From contig CAYLYP010000072.1 in the NCBI GenBank assembly GCA_964387795.1, positions 1 to 16,141 of the forward strand: a DNA stretch of 16,141 nt, in the 5' to 3' direction. The notes under the pieces were generated by a model. The model was given only the letters and a program-made list of their open reading frames with translations. It made no database searches and had not been told where the DNA came from. The position numbers were made by a program, and so were the translations under genes. The stretch comes from CAYLYP01 sp964387795 (GTDB lineage: Bacteria; Bacteroidota; Bacteroidia; Bacteroidales; UBA7960). Of the stretch, positions 6,925-14,363 are shown piece after piece. Position 1 is the first letter of the stretch; each line of letters starts with the position of its first letter.

Positions 6925-9798
6925 ATGAATTGTTTTATGAGGTTTTATTTAAAGTTTTCAAGGGTTTTTGTTGTTTTTATTTTGTTGATTTTTTGTTGTT
7001 TGCCTTCCAAAGGCCAATATGCAACATTCTATATTAAACAAAGGGGGCTGGAGTTATACTCAGCATATCCGGCCTATAAAGGTATTATTGATGCTTACAA
7101 TAAATCAAAAAACATCCCTGAAACAATACTGAGGTTGGATAGCCTTGCATCTGAAGCCAAAACTGCATCTTCCCATGAGTATTTGTTTCTTAAGAATGAG
7201 GTTGCGAATTTTTATAAATTCAACAACCAGATGAATGAAGGGGCAGAGGATTTATATCAGGCCATGAATTGGTTTGCATCAAAGGAGGACACTGTCCATA
7301 TAGAATATGCAGTCTCTCTAAGGATGCTACGGACTATTTTGTTCAGGAGCAATTTGTCTAACTTAAGGACTGAACGCTCATTGTTTGAATCAAACCTGGC
7401 TATTTTAAAAATCCTTAAGATTGAAGGAGAGCCAATGACAAACCTTTTGGTTGATTATGGCTTGTATTTAAACCGCAGTGGTGAGGAAAAAGATGGGATA
7501 GAGTTATTGTATCAGGCAAGGGGTATTGCACTTCGTGAAGGTGATTTTTTAAGCCTTGCCATTGCTGATTATTCATTGCTCTCTAAATTAAGGCGTAACG
7601 ATTTGCAACAAACAGTCCTGGAGGTTTTAAAGAATGACTTATCTCTGATTGAAGAAAGGCCAAAGTCAATTCCATTATTAAGCTATTCGGTATATTTCAA
7701 CTATCTTGTTGGACAAAGGTATTATGAGGATTTCTCAGATATTGACAAAGGTATTGAATATACAAAAAAAGCCATTGCCTGTCTTGATACTTTGCAGTAT
7801 CCTTCATGGAATATAATGGCCTCATGCCATTCACAGCTTAGTTTATATTATTCGGAGCTGGGTGAATATGGGCTTTTTAATGACCATTATCAAAAGGCAA
7901 AGATGATAGCTAAGGAGAAACCTATGTCGGCATATAACAAGACGCTTGCTTTTGTTAATATTGCTGAAGCTGTATTAAGGTTTTCTCCTGATAGCTGCCT
8001 TGCGCTTATTGAGCAGATAAAGGGGCAACAAGGATATGTGAATTTTGTGTTCCCTGTGGCATCAATAGAAGCTGAAGCATTAATACAGCTTGGAAAGAGC
8101 AAGGAAGCAATCAGCATTGTTAATGATCTTTTTGATCAAAAAGATGATTTTAAGGGCTATCAAATCCCTGTTATTAATGTTGATGATGATTTGGTTGAAC
8201 AGGCACATTTGTTAGGACTTATTGATGAGTCTTATCGAAAGCTTAGCCTGCTCAATGAAAACCAGGATTATACTGAAATAGTGGGTATTCTTATCGACAG
8301 GCAAAACAATGCTTTTTTAAAGCTCATGGAAACGGATGTCTATGGGCAGGAAATTGTTTCTGCTGTGTCTGATTATCATCGTTTTGTGGTTTCTGCCATT
8401 GATTTCTTGTTGGAACATAATGCCGAAGGGCGTTTTAATAAGGATCTGATAAAGCTTTTTACTACTTCAAAAGCATTGCAACTTACTGCTAATATTGTTA
8501 AAAGTAGCATTCAGTCAGGTCTTGAAAGCGATACGGCTGGTTTTGCCATCATAATGAGAAATGTGGAAGAAGTGCAGGGGATTAAAAATGAACTCAATCG
8601 TAAGGATTTGGATGTTGTTGCGCAACAGGAGCTTAAGACTTCTTTGAACAGCTTATTGATTGACTATCTGATGCTAAGGTCCCGCTTAGGTGAAAATGCA
8701 AGCCTGCCATCATTAGCACTTGAAATTCCTGATCAGGTGCAATTGCAGGCTTTGTTAGCTGAAGATGAAGGAATTATTGAATACATTCAGGCTGATTCAA
8801 TACTCTATTGGTTTTTTATTGCGAAAGACCAGGTGAAGATTGGAAAAAGAACTGTCCCGGATCTTGATAATCTTATTAACCAACAAATATATGCCTGTAA
8901 GACGGGTTCAGCTTTTGATGGATTGGAAAAAGAATTGTTTGGGGATGTGGAAAGCTCACTGGTAAATATTAAGCGTTTGCATATCATACCGGATAAGAAA
9001 CTGTCGTTGTTCCCATTTGAGATGCTTAGTCTGCCTGGCAGCGGGAATAAGCTTATTGAGCGTTTTGAAGTGAGTTATAGCTATTCAAATGCCTTGTGGT
9101 ATATGAACAAGGTGTCTGGGGAGGAAAGGCTTGTTGATGGGGTATTGGTAATTGCACCTGTCTTTGAATCCCGTAAGGAACAACAAAATGACGCATTTAT
9201 TGCCTACAGGGGGCATGAGGATCTGGTCCCACTTTTGGAATCAGGGGCAGAAGCAGATAATATTAAGGTTTTAGGCCTGAAATATCAAAAAGGGGTAGAT
9301 GTCCTGAAGGGGATGGATGCAAATGAATATAAGGTAAGGGCTAGTCTTGGCAAGCACGGTATTGTTCATTTTGCAACTCATGGGCTTGTGAATAAAGAGT
9401 CAGATGAACGTTCAGGCTTATTTCTCTCGGATATCCAGGCCGGGGAAGGACAAAATAAACCCTATGATGGCTTTATGAGCCAGGGCGAGTTGTATCATTT
9501 AAAACTAAATGCCAATCTTGTTGTATTAAGTGCATGCAATACAGGTGTGGGAAGCGTATGGGAAGGAGAAGGGGTTTTATCATTGCCCCGTGGTTTCATT
9601 TATGCAGGAGTGCCGAATGTAATTGCAAGTTTATGGAGGGTAAATGATAAGAAGACAAGAGAGTTTATGTCAATGTTTTATGAGTATGTTTTTCAGGGAG
9701 AAAGCTATTCAAAGGCCTTGCAAAAGGCAAAGCTTGATTGTATAAATAATGCCTGGCTACCTATTGATTGGGCAGCTTTTGTACTTATAGGCCTTTAG
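6925..9798 (+). CDS. exported TPR-CHAT protein (caspase-like peptidase)
   Basis: Predicted 957-residue protein. Residues 1-30 form a signal peptide (MRFYLKFSRVFVVFILLIF core), cleaved after LPSKG before Gln31. I chose the ATG at 6925 because it gives this signal with A-rich DNA just before it. ATGs at 6937 (shorter) and 6862 (21 residues more, with AGGGG 7 bases upstream) remain possible. Residues about 40-540 are almost all helical and show degenerate TPR-like pairs (for example GEEKDGIELLYQARGIALREGD). Residues about 600-957 are a CHAT domain (clan CD, caspase-like): the catalytic His819 lies in HFATHG and Cys871 in SACNTG, both intact. It also has IIPDKKLSLFPFEML and GFIYAGVPNVIASLW, standard CHAT landmarks. 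The C-terminus WAAFVLIGL is the usual family end. The signal peptide places the peptidase in the periplasm or beyond. The gene is divergent from a sigma/anti-sigma pair, suggesting shared regulation or that the anti-sigma is a target. Substrate unknown. Confidence 0.9.
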   Translation: MNCFMRFYLKFSRVFVVFILLIFCCLPSKGQYATFYIKQRGLELYSAYPAYKGIIDAYNKSKNIPETILRLDSLASEAKTASSHEYLFLKNEVANFYKFNNQMNEGAEDLYQAMNWFASKEDTVHIEYAVSLRMLRTILFRSNLSNLRTERSLFESNLAILKILKIEGEPMTNLLVDYGLYLNRSGEEKDGIELLYQARGIALREGDFLSLAIADYSLLSKLRRNDLQQTVLEVLKNDLSLIEERPKSIPLLSYSVYFNYLVGQRYYEDFSDIDKGIEYTKKAIACLDTLQYPSWNIMASCHSQLSLYYSELGEYGLFNDHYQKAKMIAKEKPMSAYNKTLAFVNIAEAVLRFSPDSCLALIEQIKGQQGYVNFVFPVASIEAEALIQLGKSKEAISIVNDLFDQKDDFKGYQIPVINVDDDLVEQAHLLGLIDESYRKLSLLNENQDYTEIVGILIDRQNNAFLKLMETDVYGQEIVSAVSDYHRFVVSAIDFLLEHNAEGRFNKDLIKLFTTSKALQLTANIVKSSIQSGLESDTAGFAIIMRNVEEVQGIKNELNRKDLDVVAQQELKTSLNSLLIDYLMLRSRLGENASLPSLALEIPDQVQLQALLAEDEGIIEYIQADSILYWFFIAKDQVKIGKRTVPDLDNLINQQIYACKTGSAFDGLEKELFGDVESSLVNIKRLHIIPDKKLSLFPFEMLSLPGSGNKLIERFEVSYSYSNALWYMNKVSGEERLVDGVLVIAPVFESRKEQQNDAFIAYRGHEDLVPLLESGAEADNIKVLGLKYQKGVDVLKGMDANEYKVRASLGKHGIVHFATHGLVNKESDERSGLFLSDIQAGEGQNKPYDGFMSQGELYHLKLNANLVVLSACNTGVGSVWEGEGVLSLPRGFIYAGVPNVIASLWRVNDKKTREFMSMFYEYVFQGESYSKALQKAKLDCINNAWLPIDWAAFVLIGL

Positions 9799-9818
9799 GA
9801 AAAGAACAAGAAAAAGAG

Positions 9819-9856
9819 AAGGGGCAAAATTGAAATTGTTTTCAATTTTACCCCTT
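9819..9856 (-). terminator. hairpin terminator between convergent genes
   Basis: AAGGGGCAAAATTGAA (9819-9834) pairs with TTCAATTTTACCCCTT (9841-9856) with one mismatch and a 6-base loop. On the - strand the stem is followed by a T-rich run (TTCTCTTTTTCTTG), as expected for ending the lipoprotein gene 9879-10595. The + side lacks a T-run but lies 20 bp after the TPR-CHAT stop and may also stop that transcript. Confidence 0.65.
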
Positions 9857-9878
9857 AAAATCTAACAACATGAAAGAT

Positions 9879-10595
9879 TTAAATTGACCAGGAACCTGTA
9901 TAATGGTTTCCGTCTTCACTGTATATCCACCATGAGCCTGAGCCATCGGCATTCCAAATAATTTCTGCAAGTTTGAGTGTCCCTTCATAAAGCTTTAGGT
10001 AACCACTGTTATTAACCCTGCCTAAAATATCAAAGTTAATGCTGTCGGCTCCATCGTAACCGTATAATAAAATATTTGCAGCAAAATCCTGAACACTGTT
10101 AAGGGTCCAATCATATTTCCAGAGGATGGTGTGGGTAGCTTCAGGGTCATAAATCATCCAATTACCCTGTAAGCCGGTTTTTAGCTCATTGGCTTCAATA
10201 AAAGTAAACCTTGACATGCCTGGGAATTCATACTCATATTTCCAGTTATAATGAGTAGAAGTAGCAGAGAAAGTCATCCAGTAAGAATAACCTCCATAAG
10301 TCCAATGATAAACGGAAGCAGAACTTTTTGTGTTTTCAGGTTCAACATCTTCCGGGATGACAAATGAAGTAGCCATAGCAGCCAGGCCATTTGCAAGACC
10401 CATATAAGCTACCCCCATTTGGGCACCAGGATCCTCTGAGTTTTGCAGTCCCTGGGGAATTGTTACAATTTCAGTGCGTGATGCAACTGTTGGTTGTCTG
10501 TATTCCAATACTTCAGGTTCTTCTTCCTTTTTGCAGGAAATAAAAACGAACACTGGTAATGTTAACAGAAACAGAATTGATGAAATCTTTTTCAT
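9879..10595 (-). CDS. predicted surface lipoprotein, paralogue of the next gene
   Basis: 238 residues. The signal MKKISSILFLLTLPVFVFISC ends in a lipobox with Cys21; the mature protein starts CKKEEEPE. Acidic residues just after the Cys and Lys resemble the lipoprotein export signal described in Bacteroidota, so exposure on the cell surface is likely but not proven. The remainder is beta-rich and Trp/Tyr-rich: YWMTFS at 105-110, YNWKYEYEF from 116, GNWMIYD at 144-150, WNADGSGSWW at 214-223 and a terminal TGSWS. It is clearly homologous to the 232-residue protein at 10928-11626, with shared motifs in the same order, so the two arose by tandem duplication. Each copy has its own perfect -7 box and terminator. 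I recognise no named family and no catalytic residues; a structural or binding role is a guess. Confidence 0.8.
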   Translation of the reverse strand: MKKISSILFLLTLPVFVFISCKKEEEPEVLEYRQPTVASRTEIVTIPQGLQNSEDPGAQMGVAYMGLANGLAAMATSFVIPEDVEPENTKSSASVYHWTYGGYSYWMTFSATSTHYNWKYEYEFPGMSRFTFIEANELKTGLQGNWMIYDPEATHTILWKYDWTLNSVQDFAANILLYGYDGADSINFDILGRVNNSGYLKLYEGTLKLAEIIWNADGSGSWWIYSEDGNHYTGSWSI

Positions 10596-10629
10596 GGGGC
10601 AACGGTTTTTTGTGGATTGTTTTATAGAA

Positions 10630-10637
10630 CAAAAATA
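10630..10637 (-). promoter_or_regulatory. -7 box of the lipoprotein gene 9879-10595
   Basis: TATTTTTG on the - strand fits TAnnTTTG and lies 34 bp before the start codon. The paralogous gene has such a box at nearly the same distance (40 bp). No -33 TTG is found at normal spacing. Confidence 0.5.
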
Positions 10638-10840
10638 CGATATGAATGCCGAAATGATATCCCTTAAAAGAAGGATTTTATTAAAAGCTCAAAAATCTGA
10701 TACGGTGAAGTATTTCAAATGACAGGATGTGAGGATGTTGGATTAATAAATAAAATATTAATATAAAGGGCTATAAAGTAAAACTTGATTTTTTATTCAA
10801 TAAAACTTTTGATGTATAAGATTGGAAAGACTATAAATGA

Positions 10841-10883
10841 AAAACCCCCTCTGGTATTATTACAATACTCAGGAGGGGGTTTT
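10841..10883. terminator. terminator downstream of the second lipoprotein gene
   Basis: AAAACCCCCTC (10841-10851) pairs with GAGGGGGTTTT (10873-10883); the arms extend inward through GTATT/AATAC with small bulges. T7 follows on the + side and the - side ends in TTTTCATTTATAG. It lies 44 bp past the stop of the - strand gene 10928-11626. Apart from this hairpin and the -7 box at 10630-10637, I see no gene in the 332-bp gap 10596-10927. Confidence 0.8.
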
Positions 10884-10927
10884 TTTATTTGTATTTTTCT
10901 GTAAGAGTACAGATATTATTTATCTGA

Positions 10928-11626
10928 TTAGTTCCAGGTGCCTGAATAGCTCCCTAACAATAAATCATAAACCCACCATGAACCAGAGCCATCTGCATTC
11001 CAGTTTACTTCGGTGAGTTTTTGTGTGCCATGATGTAGTATTACATGTCCACTGGCATTTGTTTTTACCAGAATTTCAAAACGAAGTAAATCATATCCAG
11101 CAGACCCGGTGAAATTAATAGTTGCCAGATAATCATTGGAAGCATTGAGTGACCAATTGTATTCCCATACTTTTTGGGTGTTGAATACTTGATTATAGAT
11201 TGTCCATGTGCCACTCTTATGATCCATGTCTTCTGAAGCCTCAATTAATAATATTTTGTTGGTATTTAAGACTTCATATTCGAATTTCCAATTGTACTGA
11301 TCATTGTCATACGAAAAAGTCATCCAATAAGAAATCCCTGAATCAGACCAAAAATAAACATTGGATTTTTTTTCATATTCTACTTCAGCGCTGGTAGGAA
11401 CAACGAATTTTTGAGAGAAAGAAGCCAGTTCGTTAACAACGTTAATCCATGATTTGGCAGCCTGTGCATTTGGGTCAGGGTTGTTTTCCAATCCTTCTGG
11501 TACTTCGGCAATGGCTGAACGGCTTGCTACAGCAGGTTCCTGATATGGTTCGGGATCTTTCTTGCAGGAAGAAAAGATAAGAACAGGAACTAACAGTGCG
11601 GGGAGAATGCTTAATTTGAATTTCAT
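10928..11626 (-). CDS. predicted surface lipoprotein, paralogue of the previous gene
   Basis: 232 residues. Signal MKFKLSILPALLVPVLIFSSC ends in a lipobox with Cys21, followed by KKDPEPYQEP, an acidic stretch compatible with the Bacteroidota lipoprotein export signal. The mature protein repeats the layout of its neighbour: AVASR near 32-36, a P-x-GLEN-x-PDPNAQ segment, YWMTFS at 100-105, YNWKFEYEV from 111, GTWTIYN at 139-145, WNADGSGSWW from about 209 and a C-terminal SGTWN. The insertions differ, so this is an old rather than a recent duplication. The two genes are separated by 332 bp with their own signals, so they are not one operon. The fold appears all-beta; function is unknown and I recognise no family. 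Confidence 0.8.
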   Translation of the reverse strand: MKFKLSILPALLVPVLIFSSCKKDPEPYQEPAVASRSAIAEVPEGLENNPDPNAQAAKSWINVVNELASFSQKFVVPTSAEVEYEKKSNVYFWSDSGISYWMTFSYDNDQYNWKFEYEVLNTNKILLIEASEDMDHKSGTWTIYNQVFNTQKVWEYNWSLNASNDYLATINFTGSAGYDLLRFEILVKTNASGHVILHHGTQKLTEVNWNADGSGSWWVYDLLLGSYSGTWN

Positions 11627-11666
11627 TTTGGAGAGATTAATTTTGCAAATCAGTTATTTAATGTGA

Positions 11667-11674
11667 CAAAATTA
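11667..11674 (-). promoter_or_regulatory. -7 box of the lipoprotein gene 10928-11626
   Basis: TAATTTTG on the - strand is a perfect TAnnTTTG match 40 bp upstream of the start codon. No -33 TTG at normal spacing. Its position mirrors that of the paralogous gene. Confidence 0.5.
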
Positions 11675-11739
11675 GTGCTATTTTTTTTTGTTAAAAATAG
11701 GAGAAAAACCGTATTTTATTTTCAATTTTTTTTTTAATC

Positions 11740-11760
11740 ATTGTTTAAGCATGAAACAAT
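11740..11760. promoter_or_regulatory. inverted repeat, possible operator
   Basis: ATTGTTT (11740-11746) and AAACAAT (11754-11760) form a perfect 7-bp inverted repeat with a 7-base spacer. It ends 2 bp before the -33 TTG of the promoter at 11763-11796. The placement fits an operator for the Omp85-like gene; no regulator is encoded nearby. Confidence 0.3.
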
Positions 11761-11762
11761 TT

Positions 11763-11796
11763 TTGAGAAGAATATTTCGAATTATGATTATATTTG
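11763..11796 (+). promoter_or_regulatory. promoter of the Omp85-like gene (TTG / TAnnTTTG)
   Basis: TTG (11763-11765) and a perfect -7 box TATATTTG (11789-11796) are 23 bp apart, at the upper limit of the spacing reported for Bacteroidota. Transcription would begin near 11803, giving an unusually long leader of about 225 bases before the ATG at 12029. The rest of the 402-bp gap 11627-12028 holds poly-T runs and no gene. Confidence 0.5.
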
Positions 11797-12028
11797 TAAT
11801 ACAAACGGATGAATAATTGAGAAGTAAATAAAAGTTTTAAAAGATCATATTTGATAATGTTAAATAGTTGAACAAGTAACATCTTTTAGCTTTTTAATTT
11901 TTTTTACTAACAATCAAATGTTTTGGTTTGCAGCTAACGAAGCTACCATGTTTACAAATTACCAACAAACAAAAGTGGGAATAACTTACATTTAGTTTCT
12001 CCGGCCATTAAAGAAAAAGTATTTACTT

Positions 12029-13318
12029 ATGGGAAAAAGAAAGGCTTTGATCCTGCTGCTTGTGATAATATATTTTTTGTTGGGTCTGGAAGCTTTCGGC
12101 CAGGTAAGGGATAGCCTGGATGTGAAAAGCAAAGTGGTTTTTGAAGGTTTAAAGCGCACACGCCAGAGCTATATCCAAAGGTTTGTATCTCCCGGACTTT
12201 ATGAAAAAACGGATATTAATCTTATTCAGCAAAGTGCCAGACAGATATTGAACACAGGTTTTTTCTCAGAGGTGAATTATCGGATAGATAGTCTTCAGGA
12301 ACAGGAACGCATTGTATTTAAGGTAAAAGAAAAGTGGACCATGCTCCCCAGTTTTAATGGAGGCCTGTCTGACAGGCATTCATGGTTTGAACTGGGGGTG
12401 ATAGATTATCATTTCAGGGGAGTAGGAGGAAGGCTTGGTCTTTATTACAGATATTACGGGAAGAGTGCTTTTCAGTTTTTTATAAACCAGCCATATATTG
12501 GTAAAAGCCGTTGGGGGTATGATTTCCTTGCAGAGAATTATATTGACAGGGAAAATGTTTTTTTCCCTTCCATGGATTATAAATACAGGCTGGAACGGTA
12601 TCATTTCTATCTGCTTGGGAGCCGTGAGCTAATGGGGATCAATAGAAGCCTTCAATTAGGTCTTGGGTATTTATCAGAAAACTATGTGTTTGATGATTCA
12701 TTGTTTGTTAGCGGGCAAAATGTCCCGGTGAAAGAAAAACAGGACGCCATTTATGCAGTGTTCAAATGGATTGATAATAGCAAAGTAAAACAGGATGTGC
12801 TCTATCAGCAGGGTTTTGGGTATTCGTTTTATGTTGAAGCACCTTTTTTTTCAATTAGTAAAAGTAATTATGCAAGGATAGGTTTAGAGAACAGATGTTA
12901 TCTTAAAATCGGGAAGCGGGGCAACCTGGCAGGGAGGATGCGCTTTTTATGGGTAGAGAACCATACGGCTCCTTTTGCACCTTTGATACAGGATGATTTT
13001 AAAAACCTAAGGGGTGGTGGACATTGTTCAGGCAGGGGAACGGCTGAATTTAGCCTTAATATTGAACACAGGCAAACATTTTGGGATAAGCCATGGCTTG
13101 CAATGCAATTTGTTGTATTTACTGATATGTCTTCTTTACGTCCCCCCGGGGCATCTTTGGCTACATGGATTAATAATCACAACTTAAAGTGTTTTGCAGG
13201 ACCGGGAATCAGATTGAATTTTAAACGGATATCTGGTTTTATCCTTAGGGCTGATTATGGATTTTCATTGCGTAATAATGATAAAGGCCTGGTATTAGGC
13301 GTTAATCATTTCTTTTGA
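12029..13318 (+). CDS. short Omp85/BamA-like outer-membrane protein, single POTRA
   Basis: 429 residues. Signal peptide of about 24 residues (KRK n-region, LILLLVIIYFLLGL core, cleavage AFG before Gln25). Residues about 35-104 form one POTRA domain: VVFEGLKRTRQSYIQRFV, helix NLIQQSARQILNTGFFSEV, then IVFKVKEKW, the strand-helix-helix-strand-strand order of Omp85 POTRAs. Residues about 108-429 are a beta-barrel of alternating strands ending in NHFF with a terminal Phe. The loop 6 region FKNLRGGG (324-331) and the IEHR strand (345-348) correspond to the conserved RG-motif and ExR strand of Omp85 proteins. BamA has five POTRAs and is about twice this size, so this is an accessory member of the family, possibly a translocator or insertase for particular partners. 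It has its own promoter and overlaps the radical SAM gene tail-to-tail by 17 bp. No partner gene is evident; the substrate is unknown. Confidence 0.8.
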   Translation: MGKRKALILLLVIIYFLLGLEAFGQVRDSLDVKSKVVFEGLKRTRQSYIQRFVSPGLYEKTDINLIQQSARQILNTGFFSEVNYRIDSLQEQERIVFKVKEKWTMLPSFNGGLSDRHSWFELGVIDYHFRGVGGRLGLYYRYYGKSAFQFFINQPYIGKSRWGYDFLAENYIDRENVFFPSMDYKYRLERYHFYLLGSRELMGINRSLQLGLGYLSENYVFDDSLFVSGQNVPVKEKQDAIYAVFKWIDNSKVKQDVLYQQGFGYSFYVEAPFFSISKSNYARIGLENRCYLKIGKRGNLAGRMRFLWVENHTAPFAPLIQDDFKNLRGGGHCSGRGTAEFSLNIEHRQTFWDKPWLAMQFVVFTDMSSLRPPGASLATWINNHNLKCFAGPGIRLNFKRISGFILRADYGFSLRNNDKGLVLGVNHFF

Positions 13319-14357
13319 TTTTCTGATATATACAGTTCATTGTTGGGCTTTGCATGTCTTTTCTTAAATGCATGGCACCTCCCTGACATAATCCAAATTC
13401 ATTACATTGTTTACAACAACCGGTTTTCATCCATGTTCTGTCGCGCATTGCCAAAAATCCGGATTCCCAGATATCAATAAAATTATCATTATAGATATTG
13501 CCCTGGATAAAACTATGATTAATATTGGGACAGGCAGAAACAGAGCCATCATTTAGTATGGAAGCAATATTTATCCCTGCCCTGCAAAAGAAAAATGAAT
13601 CCCTTACCTTTTTTTCATATCTTCCGGTGTAAGCCTCACAACTAAATTTCACATCCATCTTTGAATCCTTTCTGCACTGGCAAATAAAATCCATGAGATA
13701 TTTCAACTGATCCCCGTTCAGTTGAAGGTCTTTGTTGATAGCTGCCCTGCCAATGGGGGCAATAGTGAAAAGCCGCCAGGCCTTTGTCTTGTGGTTTAGC
13801 AGTAAATCATATATATCAGGGAGCTCAGAGATATTTCGGCTATTGATACAGCTTACAACATCAGAATTAATTCGGGGGTATGCATTGATAAGGTCAAGTG
13901 CATTAAGGGCTTTATCGAATGCATGTGGGTTGCCCCTAAGCCAGTTGTGGTTATCTTCCAAACCATCAAGGCTAAGCGTGATGGCACCTATCCCGGCTGA
14001 GACAAGTTGGCTGTGCATGCTTTGGTCATAAGCATATCCGTTGGTGACCATGCCCCATCGAAAGCCATTTTTTCTTAACTCCATTCCACAATGGGCAATA
14101 TCATCTCTCATCAAAGGTTCTCCGCCCGTAAAGACAATCATTATGTTTTCGGCAGGATATTTATTTTTTAATGGAATGACTGCTTTTAAAAAGTCCTCAA
14201 AAGGCATATCATTTGAGGATGGACTGGCTTTGCAATCAGAACCGCAATGAAGGCAATTGAGGTTGCAACGAAGCGTACACTCCCAAAAGAGATAGTTAAG
14301 AGGGTGAAGAAGGATTTCGTTTTTACGAAAAACCTTAAAGAGGCTTTGCTGGAACAC
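13302..14357 (-). CDS. radical SAM/SPASM enzyme of the rSAM/lipoprotein system
   Basis: 351 residues. The start is a GTG at 14355-14357: two in-frame TAA codons lie just upstream and the next Met is past the active-site cysteines. C31-NLN-C35-LH-C38 is the CxxxCxxC motif that binds the 4Fe-4S cluster cleaving S-adenosylmethionine; GGEP is at 78-81, followed by the usual barrel elements (MVTNGY at 103, LSLDGLE at 129). The C-terminal SPASM-type region has Cys258, Cys276, Cys314/315, Cys318, Cys324 and Cys342, which would hold auxiliary clusters. The gene begins 6 bp after the stop of a small lipoprotein gene. This pairing and the sequence pattern match the family named 'radical SAM enzyme, rSAM/lipoprotein system' (TIGR04133 as I recall it), known mainly from Bacteroidales. 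The enzyme presumably modifies the lipoprotein in the cytoplasm; the modification is not known to me. Confidence 0.88.
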   Translation of the reverse strand: MFQQSLFKVFRKNEILLHPLNYLFWECTLRCNLNCLHCGSDCKASPSSNDMPFEDFLKAVIPLKNKYPAENIMIVFTGGEPLMRDDIAHCGMELRKNGFRWGMVTNGYAYDQSMHSQLVSAGIGAITLSLDGLEDNHNWLRGNPHAFDKALNALDLINAYPRINSDVVSCINSRNISELPDIYDLLLNHKTKAWRLFTIAPIGRAAINKDLQLNGDQLKYLMDFICQCRKDSKMDVKFSCEAYTGRYEKKVRDSFFFCRAGINIASILNDGSVSACPNINHSFIQGNIYNDNFIDIWESGFLAMRDRTWMKTGCCKQCNEFGLCQGGAMHLRKDMQSPTMNCIYQKIKRND

Positions 14358-14363
14358 AGATTA

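Noticed and set aside
5048..9798. A true type III-E CRISPR (Craspase) locus
   Set aside because: No repeat-spacer array, no Cas7-11/gRAMP gene and no Cas1/Cas2 in the window, and the CHAT protein is exported.
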